From Dermacentor variabilis (taxonomy: Eukaryota; Arthropoda; Arachnida; Ixodida; Ixodidae): 64,000 bases of DNA. The position numbers and the translations under genes were made by a program. The notes beneath the pieces are model-generated. The model ran no database searches, was not told where the DNA came from, and saw only the letters and a list, made by a program, of their open reading frames with translations. Numbering within the stretch: the stretch's first letter is position 1; every line of letters starts with the position of its first letter. Below are positions 23,730 through 38,000 of this stretch, piece after piece. The stretch covers positions 248,001 through 312,000 of the forward strand of contig NW_027460401.1 of the NCBI RefSeq assembly GCF_050947875.1, given 5' to 3'.

Positions 23730-26700
23730 GTGAAGTTAACCGTTGCTCAACTGGGATCCCCACTGCTGACGATAAGCGGCAGAATCTGTAAAATAAGCCA
23801 TGCGTGGTTATACGCCATTGCCAATGCTGTGCTGCGACCCCCACTGAAGGTAGCCGAGTGCAGTGTTCGCTATATATGCCCGCTGTCCGTTGCTGATGTC
23901 TCTGCTGCTTGACGATCCAACTGGCTCGTCCAGGTGACGTTAACCGTTGCTGAACTGGGATCCGCACAGCTGACAATAAGCGGCAGAATCCGTAAAACAA
24001 GTCATGCGTGGTTATGCGCCATTGCCGATGCCGTGCTGCCGTCCCCACTGAAGGTAGCCGTGTGTAGTGATGGCTTTATATGCCCGCTGTCCGTTGCTGA
24101 TGTAACTGCTGCTTGACGATCCAATTGGCTCGTCCAGGTGACGTTAACCGTTGCTGAACTTGGATCCGCACAGCTGACGATACGCGGCAGAATACGTAAA
24201 ACAAGCCATGCGAGGTTATGCGCCATTGCCAATGCCGTGCTGCCACCCCCACCGAAGGTAGCCGAGTGCAGTGTTCGCTTTATATGCCCGCTGTCCGTTT
24301 CTCATGTCACTGCTCCTTGACGATCCAATTGGCTCGTCTAGGTGGCGTTAACCGCTGCTGAACTGGGATCCGCACGGCTGACGATAAGCGGCAGCATCTG
24401 TAAAACAAGCCATGCGTGGTTATGCGCCATTGCCAATGGCGTGCTGCCGCCCTCACTGAAGGTAGCCGAGCGTGGTGTTCTCTTTATATGCCCGCTGTCC
24501 GTTGCTCATGTCACTGCTGCTTGACGATCCAATTGGCTCGTCTAGGTGGCGTTAACCGCTGCTGAACTGGGATCCGCACGGCTGACGATAAGCGGCAGCA
24601 TCTGTAAAACAAGCCATGCGTGGTTATGCGCCATTGCCAATGGCGTGCTGCCACCCCCACGGAAGGTAGCCGAGTGCACTGTTCGCTTTATATGCCCGCT
24701 GTCTGTTGCTGATGTCACTGCTGCTTGACGATCCAATTGGCTCGTCCATCGTCTAAGTGACGTTAACCGTTGCTCAACTGGGATCCGCACTGCTGACGAT
24801 AAGCGGCAGAATCTGTAAAACAAGCCACGCGTGGTTATGCGCCATTGCCAATGCTGTGCTGCGGCCCCCACTGAAGGTAGCCGAGTGCAGTGTTCGCTAT
24901 ATATGCCCGCTGTCCGTTGCACATGTCACTGCTGCTTGACGATCCAATTGGCTCGTCTAGGTGACGTTAACCGCTGCTGAACTGGGATCCGCACGGCTGA
25001 CGATAAGCGGCAGAATCTGTAAAACAAGCCATGCGTGGTTATGCGCCATTGCCAATGCCGTGCTGCCACCCCCACGGAAGGTAGCCGAGTACAGTGTTGG
25101 CTTTATATGCCCGATGTCCGTTGCTGATGTCCCTGCTGCTTGACGATCCAATTGGCTCGTCCAGGTGACGTTAACCATTGCTAAACTGGGATCCGCACAG
25201 CTTACAATAGGCGGCAGAATCCGTAAGACAAGTCATGCGTGGTTATTCGCCATTGCCAATGCCGTGCTGCCGCCCCACTGAAGGTAGCCGAGTGCAGTGT
25301 TCGCTATATATGCCCGCTGTCCATTGCTGATGTCTCTCCTGCTAGACCATCCATTCGGCTCGTCCAGGTGACGTTAACCGTTGCTGAACTGGGATCCGCA
25401 CAGCTGACAATAAGCGGCAGAATCCGTAAAACAAGTCATGCGTGGTTATGCGCCATTGCCGATGCCGTGCTGCCGTCCCCACTGAAGGTAGCCGAGTGTA
25501 GTGTTGGCTTTATATGCCCGCTGTCCGTTGCTGATGTAACTGCGGCTTGACGATCCAATTGGCTCGTCCAAGTGAAGTTAACCGTTGCTCAACTGGGATC
25601 CCCACTGCTGACGATAAGCGGCAGAATCTGTAAAATAAGCCATGCGTGGTTATACGCCATTGCCAATGCTGTGCTGCGACCCCCACTGAAGGTAGCCGAG
25701 TGCAGTGTTCGCTATATATGCCCGCTGTCCGTTGCTGATGTCTCTGCTGCTTGACGATCCAACTGGCTCGTCCAGGTGACGTTAACCGTTGCTGAACTGG
25801 GATCCGCACAGCTGACAATAAGCGGCAGAATCCGTAAAACAAGTCATGCGTGGTTATGCGCCATTGCCGATGCCGTGCTGCCGTCCCCACTGAAGGTAGC
25901 CGAGTGTAGTGATGGCTTTATATGCCCGCTGTCCGTTGCTGATGTAACTGCTGCTTGACGATCCAATTGGCTCGTCCAGGTGACGTTAACCGTTGCTGAA
26001 CTTCGATCCGCACAGCTGACGATACGCGGCAGAATACGTAAAACAAGCCATGCGAGGTTATGCGCCATTGCCAATGCCGTGCTGCCACCCCCACCGAAGG
26101 TAGCCGAGTGCAGTGTTCGCTTTATATGCCCGCTGTCCGTTGCTCATGTCACTGCTCCTTGACGATCCAATTGGCTCATCTAGGTGGCGTTAACCGCTGC
26201 TGAACTGGGATCCGCACGGCTGACGATAAGCGGCAGCATCTGTAAAACAAGCCATGCGTGGTTATGCGCCATTGCCAATGGCGTGCTGCCGCCCCCACTG
26301 AAGGTAACCGAACGTAGTGTTCTCCTTTTATGCCCACTGTCCGTTGCTGATGTCACTGCAGCTTGACGATCCAATTGGTTCATCCAAGAAGCGTTAACTG
26401 TTGCTCAACTGGGATCTGCACAGCTGACGATAAGCGGCAGAATCTGTAAAACAAGCCATGCGTGGTTATGCGCCATTGCCAATGCCTTGCTGCCGCCCCC
26501 ACTGAAGGTAGCCGAGTGCAGTGTTCGCTTTATATGCCCGCTGTCCGTTGCGGATGTCACTGCTGCTTGACGATCCAATTGGCTCGTCCATCGTCTAAGT
26601 GACGTTAACCGTTGCTCAACTGGGATCCGCACTGCTGACGATAAGCGGCAGAATCTGTAAAACAAGCCACGCGTGGTTATGCGCCATTGCCAATGCTGTG

Positions 26701-28885
26701 CTGCCGCCCCCACTGAAGGTAGCCGAGTGCAGTGTTATCTATATATGCCCGCTGTCCGTTGCACATGTCACTGCTGCTTGACGATCCAATTGGCTCGTCT
26801 AGGTGACGTTAACCACTGCTGAACTGGGATCCGCACGGCTGACGATAAGCGGCAGAATCTGTAAAACAAGCCATGCGTGGTTATGCGCCATTGCCAATGC
26901 CGTGCTGCCACCCCCACGGAAGGTAGCCGAGTACAGTGTTGGCTTTATATGCCCGATGTCCGTTGCCGATGTCACTGCTGCTTGACGATCCAATTGGCTC
27001 GTCCAGGTGACGTTAACCATTGCTAAACTGGGATCCGCACAGCTTACAATAGGCGGCAGAATCCGTAAGACAAGTCATGCGTGGTTATGCGCCATTGCCA
27101 ATGCCGTGCTGCCGCCCCCACTGAAGGTAGCCGAGTGCAGTGTTCGCTATATATGCCCGCTGTCCATTGCTGATGTCTCTCCTGCTTGACGATCCATTCG
27201 GCTAGTCCAGGTGACGTTAACCGTTGCTGAACTGGGATCCGCACAGCTGACAATAAGCGGCAGAATCCGTAAAACAAGTCATGCGTGGTTATGCGCCATT
27301 GCCGATGCCGTGCTGCCGTCCCCACTGAAGGTAGCCGAGTGTAGTGTTGGCTTTATATGCCCGCTGTCCGTTGCTGATGTAACTGCGGCTTGACGATCCA
27401 ATTGGCTCGTCCAAGTGAAGTTAACCGTTGCTCAACTGGGATCCCCACTGCTGACGATAAGCGGCAGAATCTGTAAAAAAAGCCATGCGTGGTTATACGC
27501 CATTGCCAATGCTGTGCTGTGACCCCCACTGAAGGTAGCCGAGTGCAGTGTTCGCTATATATGCCCGCTGTCCGTTGCTGATGTCTCTGCTGCTTGACGA
27601 TCCAACTGGCTCGTCCAGGTGACGTTAACCGTTGCTGAACTGGGATCCGCACAGCTGACAATAAGCGGCAGAATCCGTAAAACAAGTCATGCGTGGTTAT
27701 GCGCCATTGCCGATGCCGTGCTGCCGTCCCCACTGAAGGTAGCCGAGTGTAGTGATGGCTTTATATGCCCGCTGTCCGTTGCTGATGTAACTGCTGCTTG
27801 ACGATCCAATTGGCTCGTCCAGGTGACGTTAACCGTTGCTGAACTTGGATCCGCACAGCTGACGATACGCGGCAGAATACGTAAAACAAGCCATGCGAGG
27901 TTATGCGCCATTGCCAATGCCGTGCTGCCACCCCCACCGAAGGTAGCCGAGTGCAGTGTTCGCTTTATATGCCCGCTGTCCGTTTCTCATGTCACTGCTC
28001 CTTGACGATCCAATTGGCTCGTCTAGGTGGCGTTAACCGCTGCTGAACTGGGATCCGCACGGCTGACGATAAGCGGCAGCATCTGTAAAACAAGCCATGC
28101 GTGGTTATGCGCCATTGCCAATGGCGTGCTGCCGCCCTCACTGAAGGTAGCCGAGCGTGGTGTTCTCTTTATATGCCCGCTGTCCGTTGCTCATGTCACT
28201 GCTGCTTGACGATCCAATTGGCTCGTCTAGGTGGCGTTAACCGCTGCTGAACTGGGATCCGCACGGCTGACGATAAGCGGCAGCATCTGTAAAACAAGCC
28301 ATGCGTGGTTATGCGCCATTGCCAATGGCGTGCTGCCACCCCCACGGAAGGTAGCCGAGTGCACTGTTCGCTTTATATGCCCGCTGTCTGTTGCTGATGT
28401 CACTGCTGCTTGACGATCCAATTGGCTCGTCCATCGTCTAAGTGACGTTAACCGTTGCTCAACTGGGATCCGCACTGCTGACGATAAGCGGCAGAATCTG
28501 TAAAACAAGCCACGCGTGGTTATGCGCCATTGCCAATGCTGTGCTGCGGCCCCCACTGAAGGTAGCCGAGTGCAGTGTTCGCTATATATGCCCGCTGTCC
28601 GTTGCACATGTCACTGCTGCTTGACGATCCAATTGGCTCGTCTAGGTGACGTTAACCGCTGCTGAACTGGGATCCGCACGGCTGACGATAAGCGGCAGAA
28701 TCTGTAAAACAAGCCATGCGTGGTTATGCGCCATTGCCAATGCCGTGCTGCCACCCCCACGGAAGGTAGCCGAGTACAGTGTTGGCTTTATATGCCCGAT
28801 GTCCGTTGCTGATGTCCCTGCTGCTTGACGATCCAATTGGCTCGTCCAGGTGACGTTAACCATTGCTAAACTGGGATCCGCACAG
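23619..28885. repeat. Segmental duplication, copy 2 (about 5.27 kb)
   Basis: Counterpart of 7,202-12,264. Order: N O P A' C' J' K L M N O P A/H I J K L M N O P A' C' J' K, starting at 23730. The few differences seen are TTATTCGCC near 25,236, ACCACTGCTG near 26,815, GTTGCCGATG near 26,965 and a run of seven A at about 27,474. P to P (24138 to 27823) is 3,685 bp, an 18-monomer period. This copy retains the A' monomer at 28027 that copy 1 lost. Confidence 0.82.
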
Positions 28886-31224
28886 CTTACAATAGGCGGC
28901 AGAATCCGTAAGACAAGTCATGCGTGGTTATGCGCCATTGCCAATGCCGTGCTGCCGCCCCACTGAAGGTAGCCGAGTGCAGTGTTCGCTATATATGCCC
29001 GCTGTCCATTGCTGATGTCTCTCCTGCTAGACGATCCATTCGGCTCGTCCAGGTGACGTTAACCGTTGCTGAACTGGGATCCGCACAGCTGACAATAAGC
29101 GGCAGAATCCGTAAAACAAGTCATGCGTGGTTATGCGCCATTGCCGATGCCGTGCTGCCGTCCCCACTGAAGGTAGCCGAGTGTAGTGTTGGCTTTATAT
29201 GCCCGCTGTCCGTTGCTGATGTAACTGCGGCTTGACGATCCAATTGGCTCGTCCAAGTGACGTTAACCGTTGCTCAACTGGGATCCGCACTGCTGACGAT
29301 AAGCGGCAGAATCTGTAAAACAAGCGATGCGTGGTTATGCGCCATTGCCAATGCAGTGCTGGGGCCCCCACTGAAGGTAGCCGAGTGCAGTGTTCGCTAT
29401 ATATGCCCGCTGTCCGTTGCTGATGTCTCTGCTGCTTGACGATCCAACTGGCTCGTCCAGGTGACGTTAACCGTTGCTGAACTGGGATCCGCACAGCTGA
29501 CAATAAGCGGCAGAATCCGTAAAACAAGTCATGCGTGGTTATGCGCCATTGCCGATGCCGTGCTGCCGTCCCCACTGAAGGTAGCCGAGTGTAGTGATGG
29601 CTTTATATGCCCGCTGTCCGTTGCTGATGTAACTGCTGCTTGACGATCCAATTGGCTCGTCCAGGTGACGTTAACCGTTGCTGAACTTGGATCCGCACAG
29701 CTGACGATACGCGGCAGAATACGTAAAACAAGCCATGCGAGGTTATGCGCCATTGCCAATGCCGTGCTGCCACCCCCACCGAAGGTAGCCGAGTGCAGTG
29801 TTCGCTTTATATGCCCGCTGTCCGTTGCTCATGTCACTGCTCCTTGACGATCCAATTGGCTCATCGAGGTGGCGTTAACCGCTGCTGAACTGGGATCCGC
29901 ACGGCTGATGATAAGCGGCAGCATCTGTAAAACAAGCCATGCGTGGTTATGCGCCATTGCCAATGGCGTGCTGCCGCCCTCACTGAAGGTAGCCGAGCGT
30001 GGTGTTCTCTTTATATTCCCGCTGTCCGTTGCTGATGTCACTGCTGCTTGACGATCCAATTGGCTCGTCCATGTGACGTTAACCTTTGCTGAACTGGGAT
30101 CCGCACAGCTGACGATAAGCGGCAGAATCTGTAAAACAAGCCAGGCGAGGTTATGCGCCATTGCCAATGCCGTGCTGCCACCCCCACCGAAGGTAGCCGA
30201 GTGCAGTGTTCGCTTTATATGCCCGCTGTCCGTTGCTCATGTCACTGCTGCTTGACGATCCAATTGGCTCGTCTAGGTGGCGTTAACCGCTGCTGAACTG
30301 GGATCCGCACGGCTGACGATAAGCGGCAGCATCTGTAAAACAAGCCATGCGTGGTTATGCGCCATTGCCAATGGCGTGCTGCCACCCCCACGGAAGGTAG
30401 CCGAGTGCAGTGTTCGCTTTATATGCCCGCTGTCCGTTGCTGATGTCACTGCTGCTTGACGATCCAATTGGCTCGTCCATCGTCCAAGTGACGTTAACCG
30501 TTGCTCAACTGGGATCCGCACGGCTGACGATAAGCGGCAGAATCTGTAAAACAAGCCATGCGTGGTTATGCGCCATTGCCAATGCTGTGCTGCGGCCCCC
30601 ACTGAAGGTAGCCGAGTGCAGTGTTCGCTATATATGCCCGCTGTCCGTTGCTGATGTCTCTGCTGCTTGACGATCCAATTGGCTCGTCCAGGTGACGTTA
30701 ACCGTTGCTGAACTGGGATCCTCAACACTGACAATAAGCGGCAGAATCCGTAAAACAAGTCATGCGTGGTTATGCGCCATTGCCGACGCCGTGCTGCCGT
30801 CCCCACTGAACGTAGCCGAGTGTAGTGATGGCTTTATATGCCCGCTGTCCGTTGCTGATGTAACTGCTGCTTGACGATCCAATTGGCTCGTCCAGGAGAC
30901 GTTAACCGTTGCTGAACTTGGATCCGCACAGCTGACGATACGCGGCAGAAAACGTAAAACAAGCCATGCGAGGTTATGCGCCATTGCCAATGCCGTGCTG
31001 CCACCCCCACCGAAGGTAGCCGAGTGCAGTGTTCGCTTTATATGCCCGCTGTCCGTTGCTGATGTCACTGCTGCTTGACGATCCAATTGGCTCGTCCATC
31101 GTCCAAGTGACGTTAACCGTTGCTCAACTGGGATCCGCACGGCTGACGATAAGCGGCAGAATCTGTAAAACAAGCCATGCGTGGTTATGCGCCATTGCCA
31201 ATGCTGTGCTGCGGCCCCCACTGA
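28560..31224. repeat. 13-monomer tandem HOR (2,665 bp), first copy
   Basis: Order K 28646, L 28850 (203 bp), M, N' 29257, O, P, A, B, C, D 30488, E/O 30692, P/C-like 30896, then a D/J' chimera at 31107 that closes the unit. The chimera has D markers to 31,178 and J' markers from 31,271, so unit edges are uncertain by about 45 bp. Confidence 0.82.
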
Positions 31225-33889
31225 AGGTAGCCGAGTGCAGTGTTCGCTATATATGCCCGCTGTCCGTTGCACATGTCACTGCTGCTTGACGATCCAATTG
31301 GCTCGTCTAGGTGACGTTAACCGCTGCTGAACTGGGATCCGCACGGCTGACGATAAGCGGCAGAATCTGTAAAACAAGCCATGCGTGGTTATGCGCCATT
31401 GCCAATGCCGTGCTGCCACCCCCACGGAAGGTAGCCGAGTACAGTGTTGGCTTTATATGCCCGATGTCCGTTGCTGATGTCCCTGCTGCTTGACGATCCA
31501 ATTGGCTCGTCCAGGTGACGTTAACCATTGCTAAACTGGGATCCGCACAGCTTACAATAGGCGGCAGAATCCGTAAGACAAGTCATGCGTGGTTATGCGC
31601 CATTGCCAATGCCGTGCTGCCGCCCCACTGAAGGTAGCCGAGTGCAGTGTTCGCTATATATGCCCGCTGTCCATTGCTGATGTCTCTCCTGCTAGACGAT
31701 CCATTCGGCTCGTCCAGGTGACGTTAACCGTTGCTGAACTGGGATCCGCACAGCTGACAATAAGCGGCAGAATCCGTAAAACAAGTCATGCGTGGTTATG
31801 CGCCATTGCCGATGCCGTGCTGCCGTCCCCACTGAAGGTAGCCGAGTGTAGTGTTGGCTTTATATGCCCGCTGTCCGTTGCTGATGTAACTGCGGCTTGA
31901 CGATCCAATTGGCTCGTCCAAGTGACGTTAACCGTTGCTCAACTGGGATCCGCACTGCTGACGATAAGCGGCAGAATCTGTAAAACAAGCGATGCGTGGT
32001 TATGCGCCATTGCCAATGCAGTGCTGGGGCCCCCACTGAAGGTAGCCGAGTGCAGTGTTCGCTATATATGCCCGCTGTCCGTTGCTGATGTCTCTGCTGC
32101 TTGACGATCCAACTGGCTCGTCCAGGTGACGTTAACCGTTGCTGAACTGGGATCCGCACAGCTGACAATAAGCGGCAGAATCCGTAAAACAAGTCATGCG
32201 TGGTTATGCGCCATTGCCGATGCCGTGCTGCCGTCCCCACTGAAGGTAGCCGAGTGTAGTGATGGCTTTATATGCCCGCTGTCCGTTGCTGATGTAACTG
32301 CTGCTTGACGATCCAATTGGCTCGTCCAGGTGACGTTAACCGTTGCTGAACTTGGATCCGCACAGCTGACGATACGCGGCAGAATACGTAAAACAAGCCA
32401 TGCGAGGTTATGCGCCATTGCCAATGCCGTGCTGCCACCCCCACCGAAGGTAGCCGAGTGCAGTGTTCGCTTTATATGCCCGCTGTCCGTTGCTCATGTC
32501 ACTGCTCCTTGACGATCCAATTGGCTCATCGAGGTGGCGTTAACCGCTGCTGAACTGGGATCCGCACGGCTGATGATAAGCGGCAGCATCTGTAAAACAA
32601 GCCATGCGTGGTTATGCGCCATTGCCAATGGCGTGCTGCCGCCCTCACTGAAGGTAGCCGAGCGTGGTGTTCTCTTTATATTCCCGCTGTCCGTTGCTGA
32701 TGTCACTGCTGCTTGACGATCCAATTGGCTCGTCCATGTGACGTTAACCTTTGCTGAACTGGGATCCGCACAGCTGACGATAAGCGGCAGAATCTGTAAA
32801 ACAAGCCAGGCGAGGTTATGCGCCATTGCCAATGCCGTGCTGCCACCCCCACCGAAGGTAGCCGAGTGCAGTGTTCGCTTTATATGCCCGCTGTCCGTTG
32901 CTCATGTCACTGCTGCTTGACGATCCAATTGGCTCGTCTAGGTGGCGTTAACCGCTGCTGAACTGGGATCCGCACGGCTGACGATAAGCGGCAGCATCTG
33001 TAAAACAAGCCATGCGTGGTTATGCGCCATTGCCAATGGCGTGCTGCCACCCCCACGGAAGGTAGCCGAGTGCAGTGTTCGCTTTATATGCCCGCTGTCC
33101 GTTGCTGATGTCACTGCTGCTTGACGATCCAATTGGCTCGTCCATCGTCCAAGTGACGTTAACCGTTGCTCAACTGGGATCCGCACGGCTGACGATAAGC
33201 GGCAGAATCTGTAAAACAAGCCATGCGTGGTTATGCGCCATTGCCAATGCTGTGCTGCGGCCCCCACTGAAGGTAGCCGAGTGCAGTGTTCGCTATATAT
33301 GCCCGCTGTCCGTTGCTGATGTCTCTGCTGCTTGACGATCCAATTGGCTCGTCCAGGTGACGTTAACCGTTGCTGAACTGGGATCCTCAACACTGACAAT
33401 AAGCGGCAGAATCCGTAAAACAAGTCATGCGTGGTTATGCGCCATTGCCGACGCCGTGCTGCCGTCCCCACTGAACGTAGCCGAGTGTAGTGATGGCTTT
33501 ATATGCCCGCTGTCCGTTGCTGATGTAACTGCTGCTTGACGATCCAATTGGCTCGTCCAGGAGACGTTAACCGTTGCTGAACTTGGATCCGCACAGCTGA
33601 CGATACGCGGCAGAAAACGTAAAACAAGCCATGCGAGGTTATGCGCCATTGCCAATGCCGTGCTGCCACCCCCACCGAAGGTAGCCGAGTGCAGTGTTCG
33701 CTTTATATGCCCGCTGTCCGTTGCTGATGTCACTGCTGCTTGACGATCCAATTGGCTCGTCCATCGTCCAAGTGACGTTAACCGTTGCTCAACTGGGATC
33801 CGCACGGCTGACGATAAGCGGCAGAATCTGTAAAACAAGCCATGCGTGGTTATGCGCCATTGCCAATGCTGTGCTGCGGCCCCCACTGA
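31225..33889. repeat. 13-monomer tandem HOR (2,665 bp), second copy
   Basis: Monomers 31311 through 33561 repeat 28646 through 30896 at +2,665. At all sites compared the two copies agree, including rare variants: CTGGGGCCCCC (29,358/32,023), CATCGAGGTGG (29,863/32,528), AACCTTTGCTG, GCCGACGCC and CAGAAAACG. The unit ends in a normal D monomer at 33772. Confidence 0.82.
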
Positions 33890-35002
33890 AGGTAGCCGAG
33901 TGCAGTGTTCGCTATATATGCCCGCTGTCCGTTGCTGATGTCTCTGCTGCTTGACGATCCAATTTGCTCGTCCAGGTGACGTTAACCGTTGCTGAACTGG
34001 GATCCTCAACACTGACAATAAGCGGCAGAATCCCTAAAACAAGTCATGCGTGGTTATGCGCCATTGCCGATGCCGTGCTGCCGTCCCCACTGAAGGTAGC
34101 CGAGTGTAGTGTTGGCTTTATATGCCCGCTGTCCGTTGCTGATGTAACTGCTGCTTGACGATCCAATTGGCTCGTCCAGGTGACGTTAACCGTTGCTGAA
34201 CTTGGATACGCACAGCTGACGATACCCGGCAGAATCTGTAAAACAAGCCATGCGAGGTTATGCGCGATTGCCAATGCCGTGCTGCCACCCCCACGGAAGG
34301 TAGCCGAGTACAGTGTTGGCTTTATATGCCCGCTGTCCGTTGCTGATGTCACTGCTGCTTGACGATCCAATTGGCTCGTCCATCGTCCAAGTGACGTTAA
34401 CCGTTCCTCAACAGGGATCCGCACTGCTGACGATAAGCGGCAGAATCCGTAAAACAAGTCATGCGTGGTTATGCGCCATTGCCGATGCCGTGCTGCCGTC
34501 CCCACTGAAGGTAGGCGAGTGTAGTGTTGGCTTTATATGCCCGCTTTTCGTTGCTGATGTCACTGCTGCTTGACGATCCAATTGGCTCGTCCACGTGACG
34601 TTAACCGTTGCTGAACTGGGATCCGCACAGCTGACGATAAGCGGCAGAATCTGTAAAACAAGCCATGCGAGGTTATGCGCCATTGCCAATGGCGTGCTGC
34701 CGCCCCCACTGAAGGTAACCGAACGTAGTGTTCTCCTTTTATGCCCGCTGTCCGTTGCTGCTGTCACTGCAGCTTGACGATCCAATTGGTTTATCCAAGA
34801 AGCGTTAACTGTTGCTCAACTGGGATCTGCACAGCTGACGATAAGCGGCAGAATCTGTAAAACAAGCCATGCGTGGTTATGCGCCATTGCCAATGCCCTG
34901 CTGCCGCCCCCACTGAAGGTAGCCGAGTGCAGTGTTCGCTATATATGCCCGCTGTCCATTGCTGATGTCTCTCCTGCTTGACGATCCATTCGGCTCGTCC
35001 AG
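33772..35002. repeat. HOR segment D-H then I/L chimera
   Basis: D 33772, E 33976, F 34180, G 34391, H 34595, then monomer 34799, which starts as I (GAAGCGTTAACTG, GGATCTGC) and ends as L (CCATTGCTGATGTCTCTCC), skipping J and K. E-H align with 3,213-4,031 at +30,763. Private point changes are visible: GGATACGC near 34,205, CGTTCCTCAAC near 34,400, CGCTTTTCG near 34,545. Confidence 0.78.
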
Positions 35003-38000
35003 GTGACGTTAACCGTTGCTGAACTGGGATCCGCACAGCTGACAATAAGCGGCAGAATCCGTAAAACAAGTCATGCGTGGTTATGCGCCATTGCCGATGC
35101 CGTGCTGCGACCCCCACTGAAGGTAGCCGAGTGCAGTGTTGGCTTTATAGGCCCGCTGTCCGTTGCTGATGTAACTGCGGCTTGACGATCCAATTGGCTC
35201 GTCCAAGTGAAGTTAACCGTTGCTCAACTGGGATCCCCACTGCTGACGATAAGCGGCAGAATCTGTAAAATAAGCCATGCGTGGTTATACGCCATTGCCA
35301 ATGCTGTGCTGCGACCCCCACTGAAGGTAGCCGAGTGCAGTGTTCGCTATATATGCCCGCTGTCCGTTGCTGATGTCTCTGCTGCTTGACGATCCAACTG
35401 GCTCGTCCAGGTGACGTTAACCGTTGCTGAACTGGGATCCGCACAGCTGACAATAAGCGGCAGAATCCGTAAAACAAGTCATGCGTGGTTATGCGCCATT
35501 GCCGATGCCGTGCTGCCGTCCCCACTGAAGGTAGCCGAGTGTAGTGATGGCTTTATATGCCCGCTGTCCGTTGCTGATGTAACTGCTGCTTGACGATCCA
35601 ATTGGCTCGTCCAAGTGACGTTAACCGTTGCTGAACTTGGATCCGCACAGCTGACGATACGCGGCAGAATACGTAAAACAAGCCATGCGAGGTTATGCGC
35701 CATTGCCAATGCCGTGCTGCCACCCCCACCGAAGGTAGCCGAGTCCAGTGTTCGCTTTTAATGCCCGCTGTCCGTTGCTCATGTCACTGCTCCTTGACGA
35801 TCCAATTGGCTCGTCTAGGTGGCGTTAACCGCTGCTGAACTGGGATCCGCACGGCTGACGATAAGCGGCAGCATCTGTAAAACAAGCCATGCGTGGTTAT
35901 GCGCCATTGCCAATGGCGTGCTGCCGCCCTCACTGAAGGTAGCCGAGCGTGGTGTTCTCTTTATATTCCCGCTGTCCGTTGCTGATGTCACTGCTGCTTG
36001 ACGATCCAATTGGCTCGTCCATGTGACGTTAACCGTTGCTGAACTGGGATCCGCACAGCTGACGATAAGCGGCAGAATCTGTAAAACAAGCCAGGCGAGG
36101 TTATGCGCCATTGCCAATGCCGTGCTGCCACCCCCACCGAAGGTAGCCGAGTGCAGTGTTCGCTTTATATGCCCGCTGTCCGTTGCTCATGTCACTGCTG
36201 CTTGACGATCCAATTGGCTCGTCTAGGTGGCGTTAACCGCTGCTGAACTGGGATCCGCACGGCTGACGATAAGCGGCAGCATCTGTAAAACAAGCCATGC
36301 GTGGTTATGCGCCATTGCCAATGGCGTGCTGCCACCCCCACGGAAGGTAGCCGAGTGCAGTGTTCGCTTTATATGCCCGCTGTCCGTTGCTGATGTCACT
36401 GCTGCTTGACGATCCAATTGGCTCGTCCATCGTCCAAGTGACGTTAACCGTTGCTCAACTGGGATCCGCACGGCTGACGATAAGCGGCAGAATCTGTAAA
36501 ACAAGATATGCGTGGTTATGCGCCATTGCCAATGCTGTGCTGCGGCCCCCACTGAAGGTAGCCGAGTGCAGTGTTCGCTATATATGCCCGCTGTCCGTTG
36601 CTGATGTCTCTGCTGCTTGACGATCCAATTTGCTCGCCCAGGTGACGTTAACCGTTGCTGAACTGGGATCCTCAACACTGACAATAAGCGGCAGAATCCG
36701 TAAAACAAGTCATGCGTGGTTATGCGCCATTGCCGATGCCGTGCTGCCGTCCCCACTGAAGGTAGCCGAGTGTAGTGTTGGCTTTATATGCCCGCTGTCC
36801 GTTGCTGATGTAACTGCTGCTTGACGATCCAATTGGCTCGTCCAGGTGACGTTAACCGTTGCTGAACTTGGATCCGCACAGCTGACGATACCCGGCAGAA
36901 TCTGTAAAACAAGCCATGCGAGGTTATGCGCGATTGCCAATGCCGTGCTGCCACCCCCACGGAAGGTAGCCGAGTACAGTGTTGGCTTTATATGCCCGAT
37001 GTCCGTTGCTGATGTCACTGCTGCTTGACGATCCAATTGGCTCGTCCAGGTGACGTTAACCATTGCTAAACTGGGATCCGCACAGCTTACAATAGGCGGC
37101 AGAATCCGTAAGACAAGTCATGCGTGGTTATGCGCCATTGCCAATGCCGTGCTGCCGCCCCCACTGAAGGTAGCCGAGTGCAGTGTTCGCTATATATGCC
37201 CGCTGTCCATTGCTGATGTCTCTCCTGCTTGACGATCCATTCGGCTCGTCCAGGTGACGTTAACCGTTGCTGAACTGGGATCCGCACAGCTGACAATAAG
37301 CGGCAGAATCCGTAAAACAAGTCATGCGTGGTTATGCGCCATTGCCGATGCCGTGCTGCCGTCCCCACTGAAGGTAGCCGAGTGTAGTGTTGGCTTTATA
37401 TGCCCGCTGTCCGTTGCTGATGTAACTACGGCTTGACGATCCAATTGGCTCGTCCAAGTGAAGTTAACCGTTGCTCAACTGGGATCCCCACTGCTGACGA
37501 TAAGCGGCAGAATCTGTAAAATAAGCCATGCGTGGTTATACGCCATTGCCAATGCTGTGCTGCGACCCCCACTGAAGGTAGCCGAGTGCAGTGTTCGCTA
37601 TATATGCCCGCTGTCCATTGCTGATGTCTCTGCTGCTTGACGATCCAACTGGCTCGTCCAGGTGACGTTAACCGTTGCTGAACTGGGATCCGCACAGCTG
37701 ACAATAAGCGGCAGAATCCGTAAAACAAGTCATGCGTGGTTATGCGCCAATGCCGATGCCGCGCTGCCGTCCCCACTGAAGGTAGCCGAGTGTAGTGATG
37801 GCTTTATATGCCCGCTGTCCGTTGCTGATGTAACTGTTGCTTGACGATCCAATTGGCTCGTCCAGGTGACGTTAACCGTTGCTGAACTTGGATCCGCACA
37901 GCTGACGATACGCGGCAGAATACGTAAAACGAGCCATGCGAGGTTATGCGCCATTGCCAATGCCGTGCTGCCACCCCCACCGAAGGTAGCCGAGTCCAGT

